This document shows, one piece after another, positions 51,501 to 63,462 of a DNA stretch of 64,000 nucleotides. The position numbers and the translations under genes were made by a program. Each line of letters starts with the position of its first letter. Within the stretch, counting starts at the first letter, position 1. The DNA comes from Clavelina lepadiformis (Eukaryota > Chordata > Ascidiacea > Aplousobranchia > Clavelinidae), in assembly GCF_947623445.1 (NCBI RefSeq), contig NC_135248.1, forward strand, positions 5,952,977 through 6,016,976, written 5' to 3'. The notes under the pieces are model-generated. The model worked only from the letters and a program-made list of their open reading frames with translations, was not told where the DNA came from and did not search any database.

Positions 51501-52737
51501 TTTAATCTGACAACAGGCTCAATCAATGATGCAGTTTGTTAGGTCAAAAATTTTATAAAAGCTCTGCTTTTTTTTTCTCCCCAATGGTCTGGTCATAATT
51601 GCCAGAGTCAGTTCTTGTAAATACATCTCTTAATACAATCTCTTCATGTTGTGTGCATAGCGTAGTCTGGCAAAGATCAAACCTTAAAAAACAATATCAT
51701 TATCCAGGCATCAGTAACATGGGCAACTTAATTGTGCAATAAAGACCAATCATTAAAAAAACTGGGTGCCCAGTGGGCAATGGGCATCCATTTAGCTCAA
51801 TGTTGGATGCCCAATTCAAAATTTGGTTGCCATGGACGGGGACACCCACTAAAATCGCTGCACACTGCACACACACAAATCAATTATGTTCTCAAAGTGA
51901 GTAGTACAAAATTAACGCATTGACTGCTATCAATACTAGAAAATTAATAATGAGTTCCTACTTTGGTTTTTCTCCCTTATAAAGCCTTGCTTATTGAAAA
52001 TTCATACCGACACATTGCAAAAACATTTTAACTTCACATTTGTTACTTCATTGTTTCATTTACTCCATGTCCCCCCTATCCAACCATTCAGCAAACACTG
52101 TTTTAGCATATGTTTGTATTTGAATAGTTCAATATGTATGCATAATTAAACAACAACTTACCATGCAAGCACGACGAAAACGAGACAACAAATTCCTGCA
52201 AATGGGTAATAAAACCAACATGCAATTCAGATTTAAGCATGCTGCTGGGGCACGCGCCAAAGCAAGAGCGGGGCCAAGTAGTACCCTGGTGTAAAAGAAT
52301 TCTGGACGAGTGTCATAGAAGAAATAATAGTACACGAATAGGAAGACATTGAGTCCCAGCCATATTAACTGCAACAAACAAGTATTGTTTTATCAACCTT
52401 GTACAGTATCATCATGCAAAATTATGAATTAGTATTGCATGAACTATAGAAATTTTGTATACACTGCACACTGTACATCAACAATGCTGCAAAAAATATA
52501 TGATTATATTGGAGCGAAAATACTGTACTGTATATATATATGTATAATATTTACACAAATCAAAGCCATTACACCATTGAATTCAAGCCATACAAGCTTC
52601 AATGGAGTGTATATCATATTGGTAATTTATTTAATCAATGCTGTGCAATTCCAAAAACATGGTGTGTCATAAAATCTCCTTACCAAAACCAAGTACTTTG
52701 GAAGTTCATTCGCCAAAAGTCCACTTAATCGACTCAT
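39553..52737 (-). CDS. NOX2-like NADPH oxidase (complete, 13 exons)
   Basis: Exons: 52737-52684, 52368-52162, 50306-50222, 49324-49167, 46977-46796, 44427-44301, 43974-43882, 43623-43489, 43364-43266, 41692-41547, 40822-40630, 40321-40148 and 39621-39553. They join in phase into 573 residues, against 570 for human NOX2 (CYBB). Six membrane segments carry the heme ligands: H104 and H118 (FHR-IHYYAH), H213 and H226 (THHLF-VVHG), spaced 14 and 13 as in NOX2. [20 protein letters not shown] is highly conserved. HPFTLTSAP (341-349) binds [20 protein letters not shown] (413-420), [10 protein letters not shown] and the terminal NKENF form the NADPH side. The enzyme passes electrons from cytosolic NADPH across the membrane to make superoxide. 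NTT and NVT sites lie in outer loops. No EF-hands are present, so it is not NOX5/DUOX type. NOX1/3-like co-orthology cannot be excluded. Confidence 0.95.
42998..43090 (+). repeat. tRNA-like SINE copy (candidate)
   Basis: AGTAGTGGTACC resembles box A, and GGGTTTCGTCCTG resembles box B. The block ends in GTGGTTTGAGAGG. A similar arrangement ending TTAGTGAGAGG lies at 53581-53665. It is in a NOX intron. Confidence 0.4.
50695..50765 (+). repeat. tRNA-like SINE head (candidate)
   Basis: GATGACGTAGTGGTTAATG fits a box A, and CAGTTTCGAATCTTGC fits a box B about 35 bases later. The arms do not pair as in a working tRNA. It is in a NOX intron. Confidence 0.5.
51420..51860. repeat. Dispersed repeat with GGGCATCC/GGATGCCC blocks
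   Basis: GATGCCCATGGGCATCC (51424) recurs as GTGCCCAGTGGGCAATGGGCATCC pieces and GGATGCCCAATTC around 51768-51815, in both orientations. It looks like an unnamed intronic repeat in the NOX gene. The element ends could not be placed. Confidence 0.35.
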
Positions 52738-54784
52738 TATTAGCAAAGGAAAGCCCTTACTCTACTGTCTTATCATGTACCATTTAAAACCTAAATAATA
52801 AAGACAAGTGATGACATAAACCTAATTCAAGAAATTATAGAATAACTTGGAATAAGAATATCCTACCATGCAATCTGTTCCATATTTACTCGCAAAAATT
52901 GAGCATTCAAAGCAGAAAGAGTGTTGCAACTTATGGTGGTTAAATTTTTAGACAATGCTTTCCTTTATCACAAGCTTGGTCTTATGTATAAAGTAGTGTC
53001 TCTACTGTGATCAGGGTGGTGTCAGGCAACCGGGTACTTGTTGCATTATATCTATGACAAAATATTAAGACCAACAGTGGAAACAAGTGGGCTCCTGGCC
53101 AGTGTATAAAGCATTCCGTGATGAAATGCTTCATAGTTTACAGCTCCGCATTGGCAGTTTGGGAGAAAGTGAACACCCAAACGAAATATAAATTCCGCCA
53201 CACCTTCATTGTTTCATTTAGTCATCAGTAGTTCAGTGTATATATGTACACTGTCACAACCAACAGGGGCTTCGTAGGATGCATAGATCGAAGGTTAGAT
53301 TGGCATAGATTACAATACGTCAAAGTAGTTATGCCAAGTGTAATCTCTAAAACAAAGGGAGGCACTGCTGCTCTTTTTGTCAAATCATGAGAAAAACAGA
53401 AGAGCAAAGTGAATTTGCAGTAGAGATGGTTTCAATCCGGTTGCACTAACACATGTAAGCCTCCGTGTCACGCTGAGTACAACCAAATTTACACTGCTTG
53501 ACTGTAGATCATTGGAAAGATCTTCGGCATAAATCACATGGAATGCACCCCGGTAAAGCATTCATAAATATTCACCAGGTAACTGGTGCAGTGGGTAGGA
53601 GTGCTAGTGCCCTAAACTTCATCCTGGACCATTTCATCCACAAATACACCACTTAGTGAGAGGCCTGGCCAGAAAGTACAACGTGTATGCAAATACTCAA
53701 AGTTTGGCGTAATGACGTGCACTGAAACCTTAATTCTTTGTTTATGTATTCACTGGTTTACACAATTTTTCTGAAATGAAGTTTGACAGCTAATTTTGAC
53801 TAAATTTGGATCACTGATTTGAAATTTGATATTATTTTGTAACTATCACAACAAGATTCGGAGATATAACTTACCCTTTATCACCATATTACCAGAGACA
53901 ATGCCATTAATTCGAAGCGCTCAATAGTGTCATGAACTTGATACAGAAAGCAATGAAACATTGGCACTTGACAAACAATACTAATCAAAACATTTCAATT
54001 CACATATTTGAAAATTTTCTTTTGAATAACCTATGACCAGAGGTGGGTACTGGGCAGTACTGCGGTACTATAGTACCGAGTTACAGTGCCACGGTACTGT
54101 TTCAGTAACAATATCATTGGTACCTGTATCGAATTATTTTTTTCAAAAAATATTTTAAAATGATTTGTGTTTGAGAAATATCTCAACATGGTATTAGATT
54201 AGTGTAAAGAACTGGTCATATAGTAGCCTTGAGGCTAGGATATTTCAAAAGGTGTTTGTTCTTATTACACCTCTTAATCTTAACAAGACAGAAATAACAG
54301 TCATTGGTGTGATTTTTGGTTCTATCCAAATCATTGCTATTCCAAAATTAACATTTACGTATTCCCCCGAGTCCAACATCTTAAACTTTCCAAATAAGTT
54401 TTGCAAACCTTAAATGTGGTACCCAGCTTTTATCTCGGTACATTAGCAGACTGATTGCTTAGCAGGATGCTAGCATTATACTTACAGACTTAGGCTAATC
54501 TTCCTTCCACTGAATGTACAATTCAACTTTAAGGTGGTTGTGCAGTTGTACACTTCCATAGAGCCTTACAAGACCCAAATACTTTCTAGTCGGGCACATC
54601 AGTCGCTCACTTTGTTGAAAAACTAAACTGCTATTGCTCTTAAGTCACGAAGCAACGACTGCCAGTAACTGAAAGCGTTGCAGTGGTTACTGCAGTAAGC
54701 CTTCAAATCGACTATCTCAGGAAAACAACAAAATCGTGAGAAAAAAGAAGGGGAATCCCATACGATGGTGTCCACCAGACGTCA
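52738..54784. other. Stretch upstream of the NOX start codon
   Basis: The NOX promoter and 5' region should adjoin 52737. A tRNA-like SINE copy lies at 53581-53665 and a hAT-type terminus (CAGAGGTGGGTACTGGGCAG) near 54040-54110. No gene was supported. Confidence 0.4.
53581..53665 (+). repeat. tRNA-like SINE copy (candidate)
   Basis: GCAGTGGGTAGGAGTGC resembles box A. AACTTCATCCTGG is a degraded box B. The 3' part ends CACTTAGTGAGAGG, like the copy at 42998-43090. Confidence 0.35.
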
Positions 54785-54792
54785 CATTTAAC

Positions 54793-55814
54793 CAGTGGTT
54801 CCCAACCGCCGGTCCGCAAAGTATCTTACTTTCTGCCAAGCTAGTTTTAACATGGAATCATAAGCATTGCAAAGTTGTTACTCCCTGTCAAACTCTTTTT
54901 ACGCTTGGCAGATTCATAGCAGTAAAACTGGCGTATCTCACTTTCGTTGATATCGCAAAATTATTATAATAAAGGCTAACCTTCCGATGACCTAGAACAG
55001 GGGTGTCAAACTCAATCGCACCAGGGGCCAAAACTCAACACTTATTTAACGCCGCGGGCCGTAAGGATAAAACTTGATTGAACGTTTCGTGACAGGAGTA
55101 CATGAATTGGAACAGACAGCGAAACAACAACAAATTTTTGATGTTTTTGACGATTTTTGACTGGGCTATTTTTGATTATTCTTCTCTTACATCATTGTGT
55201 TTCATTCATCTCCTTGCAAAAGCATTAAAGAATTAACAAACAATAAAGAAAAAAGCAGCCCAGATTACAAGCGATAGAATAAATCGATTTGTTCTATCGT
55301 ATGATGGGGCAACTGTTGTGCTGCTGTATTGTGCGATTTGTAATAATCTTGTTTCTTGCTTGGAAAAAGTAAGTTACACTGTACAATGATCTCGCGGGCC
55401 GGAAATAGTTCAATGTATAAAACAGCATTGCGGGCCAAGTTTTATTGTAAAGCGGGCCGGGAGTTTGACACGTATGACCTAGAATGTCTTAGATTTTGTA
55501 CCGTTTATGATTGTTTCGTCATAAACTACGTCTTACTTTCAAAAAGTTTTGTAATTCAAATTTCCCACTAACATCGATTTTGCATGTAAATGGATTGACA
55601 TTTTGCTGTTTGAGTTGAATGCCGTTTTGTTCTAATTTTTTGTCTTAAATACATAGTTTATGCCAAAATCTTGTATTATGTTAAGCAGAGAAAACTTTGG
55701 TTAACATAAATATTAGAAATATCTGTTCTATTCACTACGATCTGTTGTTGCTGGTCCGTGAACATTTTTTTAAATTTTACCGGTCCCCCGGTTTAGAAAG
55801 ATCGGGAACCACTG
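54793..55814. mobile_element. hAT-like element (outer, disrupted)
   Basis: Ends CAGTGGTTCCC and GGGAACCACTG are perfect 11-bp inverses. Flanks CATTTAAC (54785-54792) and CATTAAAC (55815-55822) match at 7 of 8 bases, an aged target duplication. A younger element is inserted at 54998-55476. No transposase frame is recognisable. Confidence 0.88.
54998..55476. mobile_element. hAT-like element (inner, nested), 8-bp TSD
   Basis: The left end is CAGGGGTGTCAAACTC. The right end GAGTTTGACACGTATG is its inverse with mismatches near the tip. ACCTAGAA flanks both sides exactly (54990-54997 and 55477-55484). Inside are GCGGGCC blocks near both ends, typical of this widespread CAGGGGTGTCAAACTC family. Non-coding, 479 bases. 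Confidence 0.9.
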
Positions 55815-55822
55815 CATTAAAC

Positions 55823-56996
55823 AATACGAAAAGCATATCTTTTATTGTATAGTATTGCTTATTTTTCGCCATCACACAATTAAACTAAAGATTATGATTT
55901 ACATGAGTGCAGATATCCATGCACCATGGAGAGTGTATTGTTGAACCCAACGTATGTCAACCATCCATTGAACTATGACAAAATAACGGCTTTTAGGAAT
56001 AAATGCAGTGGTACACTCTCCAGTTTTGTTACATTATCATGCATATTGGCAGAATCTTCATGTCATGAAGCACGCATTACGTCCTGTGTCGTGCCAAGTA
56101 ATAATGCAGTAATATGCTAAGATAACCGAACTTAACGAAGTGCACAGGCGCACGGTTTCTACTGAGTCAAATCCTTTATCAGGCTATTACGTCAAGAAAG
56201 GGGTTGAATGTTTGGCAGGCTGTCACTATCTGGCATGACACCCGTACCTATTTCATGTCAACTACACGATAGATTCTACTTAATACTCATACTTTATCTA
56301 CACATCAACGTCATCCACATTTTGACATCATATTATGTAGTTACCACACGTACATCAAAATTAGTGCTAAATCTGCTTAACCACCGAACACTTTCTCCAG
56401 TGTATTTATCACTCTCGTTAAGATGAACATGTTTTTGCACTTGCCCTTCAATTTAAAAACGAAGACACAAAGATATTCAAGAAAATATCCATAGACGACA
56501 GGTTAAACGTAATTCAAGTGATTAACGCTAGCATTACTTTATATAGAAAGCTATTTGTATGGAGTATGTAGTGTTAAAATACTTCTGAAATACCACGAGA
56601 TTCCGAAACTAGTAAGCTTTAATAAAATTATGTATTTGCCTGCAATTTGTTTGCTTTTAGCAACCTCGTGGTATTTGAAAAGCTATTTGTCCGATCAAGA
56701 TGCACCCTTACTATATGAATGCAGTATGTGCAAACAAAAGTCACCACAAATTAATTCTACTAACAAAACATTTAAAATAAAGAAAATTTTCCTATTAAAA
56801 ACAATACACTGCTATGTGATGACAGAACAAGCAGAAAAAAACGAGTTAATATAGTACAGCACAAAAAATTGACAATTTCAACGGTAAACTAACATGTACA
56901 TTGTATAATCAAAAAATACACCACAGACGTTGATTGATGGAAACACATTCCTAGTCCACAAGTGGTAAAGAGTCAAGGTCAAATTGTAGTTTCAGA
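55823..56996. other. Stretch downstream of the SLC35B1-like gene
   Basis: Should contain the 3' untranslated region of the transporter. No gene or element was recognised; the open frames here lack known motifs. Confidence 0.4.
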
Positions 56997-59900
56997 TTAT
57001 TTCTCTTGCTTTTTTGGTTGTTTGATAGCTCGCCCAAAAACCGAATCCAAACCTAACCCTAAAAAAATTGTACTAGTCTCAATAGTCTTATCCACATAGC
57101 GACCAACTGATTGTTTGGCTTAAGAAACTAAATCTAAAATACTGTAGTCAACTATTACTCGATAATCCACTATGGGTTTAAGTAATACCTGCAAAAACGA
57201 AAAACGTTGATATCCACTGCCTTGAATTCATAGGATTTCGAAACAGCAAAACAGAAAACAATATTGTAAAAAATTTCCGTGTAGTTGTGATAACAGAGCA
57301 TGTTAATGGACCAAACGCCACAACCTGCAAAGAATGTCGGCAAAACTTGACCTTAGTCTTTCAACTTACAACCGCAAAAAACAAGTTTACCTTATACAAA
57401 AGAGAACTATTCAGAAAGAAAGTGTTGAAGAATTTGAAAAAGCTGATGGTCAATATAAAATGGGGGGGGGATAGTGACGCCATAGAGAAAATTCAGAAGA
57501 AGGAACAATGATGCTTGCTTGAGATTAGATTATGTACACATAATTTACCACTCCATACGAAATTACGCCAGCACCCTTACTGGAAGCAAAAGCGTCTTGT
57601 CATACATCAGGGTCTTACTGAATGATGACACAATATCAAGTGAACAAGTCATAATGATCGTCAAATTTGTGACATATCTTTGGTGATAATTAATCTAATC
57701 AAGTGTTTTCTGAATGGGGTTCCGTGAAATTTCAGAGAAAACAAAAAATTTGCAACGTTATCTTTTAATCACTAACAATTTTTGTTTCCTTATAAAGCCT
57801 CAAAGTAAACCTTTTTTACCTTTACCTTTTTTACCAACCTGATCATAAACAATGCCAAAAAAAATTCATAAACAAATTAGGGTGCCGCAAATTTTTTTAA
57901 CTTTTTTGAGTTACATAATTGCGCTCTTTTACTATCTCAAATTAGTTGTTGTAATAGCCTCATTTGAAGATATATGTAATAATAAATGTTAAATAACACT
58001 GGTCAACAAATTTTTTTTTATTTTTTGTTGCATGAGATTTTTTAACTGATTCTACACAATCTTGGGATGCTGATTTCAAATCTGCAATCAGTTTTTTTAT
58101 GAATGCTCTAGTTTTTATGCAATCGAAAATTTAAATTTTTTCGTTTCTGGCTCACCTTTAGTGTGCGCAGTCTGTATGGTACAGTACCAGTGTTTCAGAT
58201 AGAAGCTTTCAGCTCTTTTAAGTTGTAGCCTACTGCTGTTTAAGGGCGTTTGAAGAAGCTAAGCAGTTTGATTATAGTGAGGTATTGCGGATAGATGCTG
58301 TAGGATAGGTTATAAGCTCTATTTTACACTCGTAAATGCAAAAATAAACCTGATTCATTTTGTTATATGAGTGGGGTGTACACGCTTTTTTCGTCAAAGA
58401 TGAAATATAACATCGTTCGTGAAGCCTGCCTACAGAGCTTACTTTGGCATCCATCTTGGCGATCAAGATAAGAAATGGTCTCCACATATTGTGTGCCATA
58501 ACTGCGAAGAAATACTCAGAGACTGAACAAAAGGAAAGCGGAAGAGTCTGCCTTTTTGCATTCCAATGGTGTGGCGTGAACCCCAAGATCACACGACTGA
58601 CTGCTACTTTTGCATGGTAAATATGAAAGGTGTTGGCAGGAAGAGCCGACTAATGCTTTCTTATCCAAGTATACCATCAGCTATACGACCTGTTCCGCAC
58701 TCTGATAGATTCCGTCCTCCAGTCTTTAGTGGTTTTACATTTTCTGAAGATGAGGAAACTGAATCGGAAAGGGAAGAGGTTATGGAAATGGAGTATAAAA
58801 GAACAGATACAGAATCTGAACACTCTTCTGGTGAAACCAGAGTAACTATTCAGCAGTTTAATCAATCAGAACTGAATGACTTATTACGTGATTTAGATTT
58901 GTCCAAGCAAGAAGCTCAGCTCTTAGCCTCCAGACTCAAGAAAAAACAGGTTCCAGATCAATCTGTAAAGGTTTCCTTTTTCGAAAAAGAGAAGAACTCT
59001 TTCTTCCCTATTTTTCAGAGGAAAATATGCTGGTATATTGCAACGATATACCTGGTCTTCTCGAACAACTGGGTATCTCCTCGTATGATCCAGAACGATG
59101 GCGATTGTTTTTGGACAGTTCCAAGCGCAGCCTCAAGTGTGTCTTTTTACACAATGGAAATGTTTATGAAGCTGTTCCAGTTGGTCACTCCACTGTCTTA
59201 AAGGAATGGCATGATGACATCAGAATTGTTATGGATTTGCTCAGATAACATGAGCACAACTGGATCATTTGTGTTAACCTCAAAATGGTTAGTTGTCTGC
59301 TAGGTCAGCAAAAAGGATACACTAAATTTCTATGTTATCTATGCATGTGGGATAGCAGAGCACGTGAAAAACATTGGACACAGAAGGAGCGGCCCTTACG
59401 TGAAACATTTCAAGTTGGCATGCCTAATGTAACACTTAATCCAATCGTAAGCAGAGACAAATTTGTTTTTCCGCCCCTGCACATCAAACGGTCTCATAAC
59501 ACCGTTTGTTAAAGCTCTAAATCCTGACAATGAATCCTTTCATCATCTTCTTTACACTTTCCCTGCTTTGTCATATGATAAAATTAAAGCAGCAAACTCA
59601 AAAAGCGTACAAACGAAGAAGTTATTCAGTTATTGGATTTCCATCGTTCTTTTCAATGTCATTTTGCAAAAAAGTTGCTTATGATATGTATTTTACCAGC
59701 AAAAATGATCTTTGTTACATTTTTTCAAACATTTGGTGCCTAATTGTCCGTAAATACAAATGCTAGTGGTAACACAATAATTTCTGGGAACCTATTTTTG
59801 TTTTGAGGTTGGTTATTCGACTATAAGCAAGAACGTCATCTGCCAAATCATGTAATTTTCAGAAAATTTGAATTTAGTAAAGAAAAAATAAAAAATCTCA

Positions 59901-62900
59901 TTTTGCAAAAAATCTACACCTTGCAGAAAAAAACTAAGGTCAGATTCGGATTCAGCGCCCCCAAATTAAGTAAGAACAAGTGTTGGTAGAAATGCAACAA
60001 AATTTTTGTTGACCAGTGTAATGTACTGGGAAGTCTTGAAAGATAGTGCCTTAGCAAGTTATGCGTAATAATTAAAACATATTTCAGAAAAATTAGTCAA
60101 GGTTTATAAAATGCATGACCAAACAAAGTAAACAAATGCAGAAACACTCACCGTTAAAAATATAAAATGTTGACCAACTGCAGATGTGAGACTAAACATT
60201 AATAAATAGGGAAGTACATGAGGATGCCTGAAAACAAACTGCACAAAACTGACTCCCTGTCCGGTGAGTATTAAGGCTGAAACACAAAAAAGTAAGTAAA
60301 AACGTATAAAGTATTTAATAATATACACTGTATAAAATGAACAACATTACAGTAATAACTAATAAGCAGTAAATACATAAAAAGTTTATTTACAGCAATA
60401 ACTATTGCTTCAACTAAACTATAACAAAAAAGTTGCTATGGAGTCAGTAGGAAGCCAAGCATAAGCATGGATAAATTATTCAGACTATGACAACTTTCAT
60501 AGGTTTGTAATTCTCGACATACAAGATTGAAAGAAAATGTTTCTTTATCATTATAGCATGTGGTTCAGTTATTTACTAAAACATTTCAAGTGGTGAGATG
60601 CTACTGCAAAAAGACATAAAATAGTAAGTTAAGTTCCCTCACCAACAGAGAGAAGTAAACAAGACCACAAGTTGACATTGCACATCATATAATGCTCGTT
60701 TGTGAAATGGTGAGTTCTCATTCGCTCTTGAGTAACCCCAGTTAGACCATCCAGACTCAAAGAAACAAGCTGAAAAAAGGGAAAATCATGGTAACTTTAA
60801 AAATGGTCCATACCCTCCTTTTCACTGAACCGACATTTTTATAACTTTTGAATAGTACTGTATGAAAATTGAGTATATAACTCATTTAACCATAATGAAC
60901 CCATGGCCAAATGATTAAGGCGCTAGTCTGGCAATTGTTAAACCCGGGCCAAATCTCATGTATTTTTGTTTTTGAGACTTTGGAAAAATTTTCTCTCGCC
61001 ACCAACCAAGGCAAAATTGTATGGGTAGGCATAACTGCCAAAGGCTAGAGGCCGTTAAGAGAAAAGAACTGGCTACCCTATTCTTAATAGTGCTGTGGTC
61101 CAGGACAATAAGAAACTTTAAGTTCTCATCTCTCAAGGCTTGGAGTCACCTAGTTACCTTTACAGCTTTAACTACAAATAATAACTTTTCTATAAACATA
61201 ATATTTTAAATATTATAAAATGTACTTTACAAAAAATGCCAACTGTCTTCACCAATAGTATTTCGCCTAATCCAAACGTAAATGCACTTGTTGATTCACT
61301 GGCTTTTCCATCCTTATACATAAAACCAGCCACACCACCAACAATCATCAATATGCAAAAGTATTTTGCAATGGGATATTTTTTGTTTGCGAGCAACACA
61401 CCAAGAATCATAACAGGAATAGGTTTGCATGCTTTCCCAAGGACCTAGAAAATGGACTAGTTATTGATGGTGACAAAGACACAGAAATGTGTTCAACTTA
61501 ATAAAAACAAAGAAGCTTAAGCACACAGTACTGGTAGTTTTTGGGTTCAATTACAACGAACTATCATTAGGCATACGTAAAACTATCACTAGTATACCTG
61601 AGTAGGATAACTAATGTACATCAGAGCTTGGTTGCTAGCGACCATTGCTCCCATGTAACAAAAAGCGCAAGCGGCATACAATGGTTTTGGTGTTTTGTCC
61701 TGTTCTGGTTTTGTCACAAACACGAGAACTGCAAATAAAAAAACATGGCATGGTTACTGTAATTAGTTAAATCGACCTGGTAGGCATCACAGTAATTAGT
61801 TATCTGCATGATATGCAACACTTGAAGCAAAAAATTTTGAATTGTTTCAAACACCTATATGTCCAAAAGTGCATAATTTCTTACTTATTACCAAAGCCAT
61901 CACTATCACAATCATTTGACAAATAACAATACATCACCGACCATACCGTAGTCTTTAACAACTTACACTTACAAAATAGGGTTTTCAATAGAATATCTCT
62001 ATATAATTGGGATTACTAGGTTGCCAGTATTTATTTCTGTTCTTATTACAGTATTATAACAGATTTTAAAAAGATTAAAATTTTCACTGTTATTACAAAA
62101 ACACTTAAACCAAGCAATTAAAATTTTTTCATTGCAGTTATAGATATTTTAAACCAAGCACAATAATAGTTTCAATCATCTAGGGCAGTGGTTCCCAAAC
62201 TTTTTCAGCTTGTGGCACACTAGAAAAATTATAAAACGCTCGCGGCACACTTACAAGAGCAGAAAAGTTGCTTTAAAAAAATTACCCTACTCTATTGGCA
62301 ATGCCATAATTGGTTTCATCGTCACATGTGCTTATTTATCAGCTATTGAAGCAGTTAGAAAGCTTTTAGGTCGCATATGCTTGTCTGCATGCCTTAATTT
62401 AAATATTTATACAATTCTTTTCCAAAGTTCCAAAAAGATTCGCGGCACACCTGAGAATCTGTGGCGGCACACAGTTTGGGAATCACTGATCTAGGGGAAA
62501 CTAATAACAGTCGTGATCACATGATTTTGTCACACTTCCACAAAATTTCAATTTTTGTTGCACCACTAACACTAAAGCAACAGGTTAATTACAGCATAGG
62601 TATACTTGCACAAGCTTGGGAGAAATATAATCAACCTCACTGAATACAAATACCTGTATATATATATATATTACAATTATAAAACTTTATTGTATTTATC
62701 ACATTTTGTCTGAGATAATGTGGGAAATATCTCGTAATACGGGTTTAAATACAAACCCACAAATCTACCTTTTATGGATGAGCCAAACTGAAAATGAATA
62801 TTACCCACACAAAGTATATTATGGACAATTTTTGTTATTCTAACGAATCAGAAATTTGCAAGCAAATTCGAATCATACCCAATATTTTGAAAAAAGTAAG

Positions 62901-63462
62901 AAATCAACAGCTGTCAATCAATCAAATGACAAAGTTGTTTGTATGATCGATCATAAGGATAGCCAAATGGTTGTGATAAGTTTTCCTACTGGTAATTTAT
63001 ATAAACAAAAAACAGATTGATTTTTTCATTCACCAAAAAAATGATAAGTTTACTCATGATTACATTGCTTGACAAGAAGTTTGAGACAGGGATTTTTGAC
63101 TTAACTTAGCAGATTCAGACGCACACAAATATCAAAAGCTTTTATTTGCATTCTTCTGAACAGGAATGTTTTTCAATTTGGCACAACCCTATTGTGTTTT
63201 CTCTTGTGTAATGGAAGTGGAGCTGCTTTTAGTACTGACAACCCATTTCTGATAATTATGCATATATACTAAATATTATTATGTTAAAATGAATAAATCA
63301 TATTTTAAAATAAAAATATTACAGTGATGATAGAAATGGAATTTCTCATTTTTTCAATTCTGTAACTTACTTGCATAGGCAAAGGCAGCATTGAATACAC
63401 ACTGAATAAAAACGAGAGACTGGGCATACACAAATTTCTCACCGCCATAATCTCCACGAGTT
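56997..63462 (-). CDS. SLC35B1: SLC35B1-like nucleotide-sugar / ER ATP transporter
   Basis: Seven exons join in phase: 63462-63371, 61728-61598, 61444-61253, 60769-60643, 60276-60152, 57324-57189 and 57058-56997 (about 288 residues; human about 322). Landmarks run in family order: [106 protein letters not shown]; and GLGLDSVFG. The tail ends KKQEK, a dilysine-like ending similar to the KKTSH of the human protein, consistent with ER residence. Family members have ten membrane segments. SLC35B1 has been assigned UDP-galactose-type and, more recently, ER ATP/ADP exchange activity. The initiator exon, about 35 residues, is missing and should end in phase 2, probably beyond the right edge. Two transposons sit in its introns. 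Confidence 0.94.
57997..60018 (+). mobile_element. 2.0-kb TIR transposon (CACTGGTCAACAAA) in an SLC35B1 intron
   Basis: The left end CACTGGTCAACAAA, T-run, GTTGCAT is matched in inverse by the right end (ATGCAAC, A/T-run, TTTGTTGACCAGTG). TAA lies on both sides (57994-57996 and 60019-60021), a possible 3-bp target duplication. The element carries one decayed protein gene, oriented opposite to the host gene. The superfamily is undetermined; a 3-bp TAA duplication would fit Harbinger-type elements, but that is inference. Confidence 0.75.
58337..59700 (+). pseudogene. Decayed ORF of a repeated DCYFC / DSSKRSLK protein family
   Basis: The coding trace changes frame several times. In order: [13 protein letters not shown] (58337), a block with stops, [20 protein letters not shown] (58563), [15 protein letters not shown], an acidic serine-rich linker, [17 protein letters not shown] (about 59035), [42 protein letters not shown] and [12 protein letters not shown] (about 59500). 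I recall near-identical strings in many predicted, unnamed proteins of arthropods and cnidarians, present in many copies per genome. C-x-x-C pairs suggest zinc binding. The aspartates of WRLFLDSS and of the usual CGDLK block (here CVNLK, so lost) could be catalytic as in DDE transposases; this is speculation. Stops and frameshifts make this copy non-functional. Confidence 0.75.
60903..60965 (+). repeat. tRNA-like SINE head (candidate)
   Basis: ATGGCCAAATGATTAAGGCG matches a Leu/Ser-type tRNA box A region closely. CGGGCCAAATCTC resembles box B about 25 bases on. The acceptor stem does not pair, so it is not a working tRNA gene. It lies in an SLC35B1 intron. Confidence 0.5.
62186..62488. mobile_element. 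Short non-autonomous hAT-like element, perfect 8-bp TSD
   Basis: The left end CAGTGGTTCCCAAACT and inverse right end AGTTTGGGAATCACTG differ at one base. ATCTAGGG flanks both sides exactly (62178-62185 and 62489-62496). CGGCACAC is repeated near both ends. At 303 bases with no ORF, it is a young insertion in an SLC35B1 intron. Confidence 0.92.
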
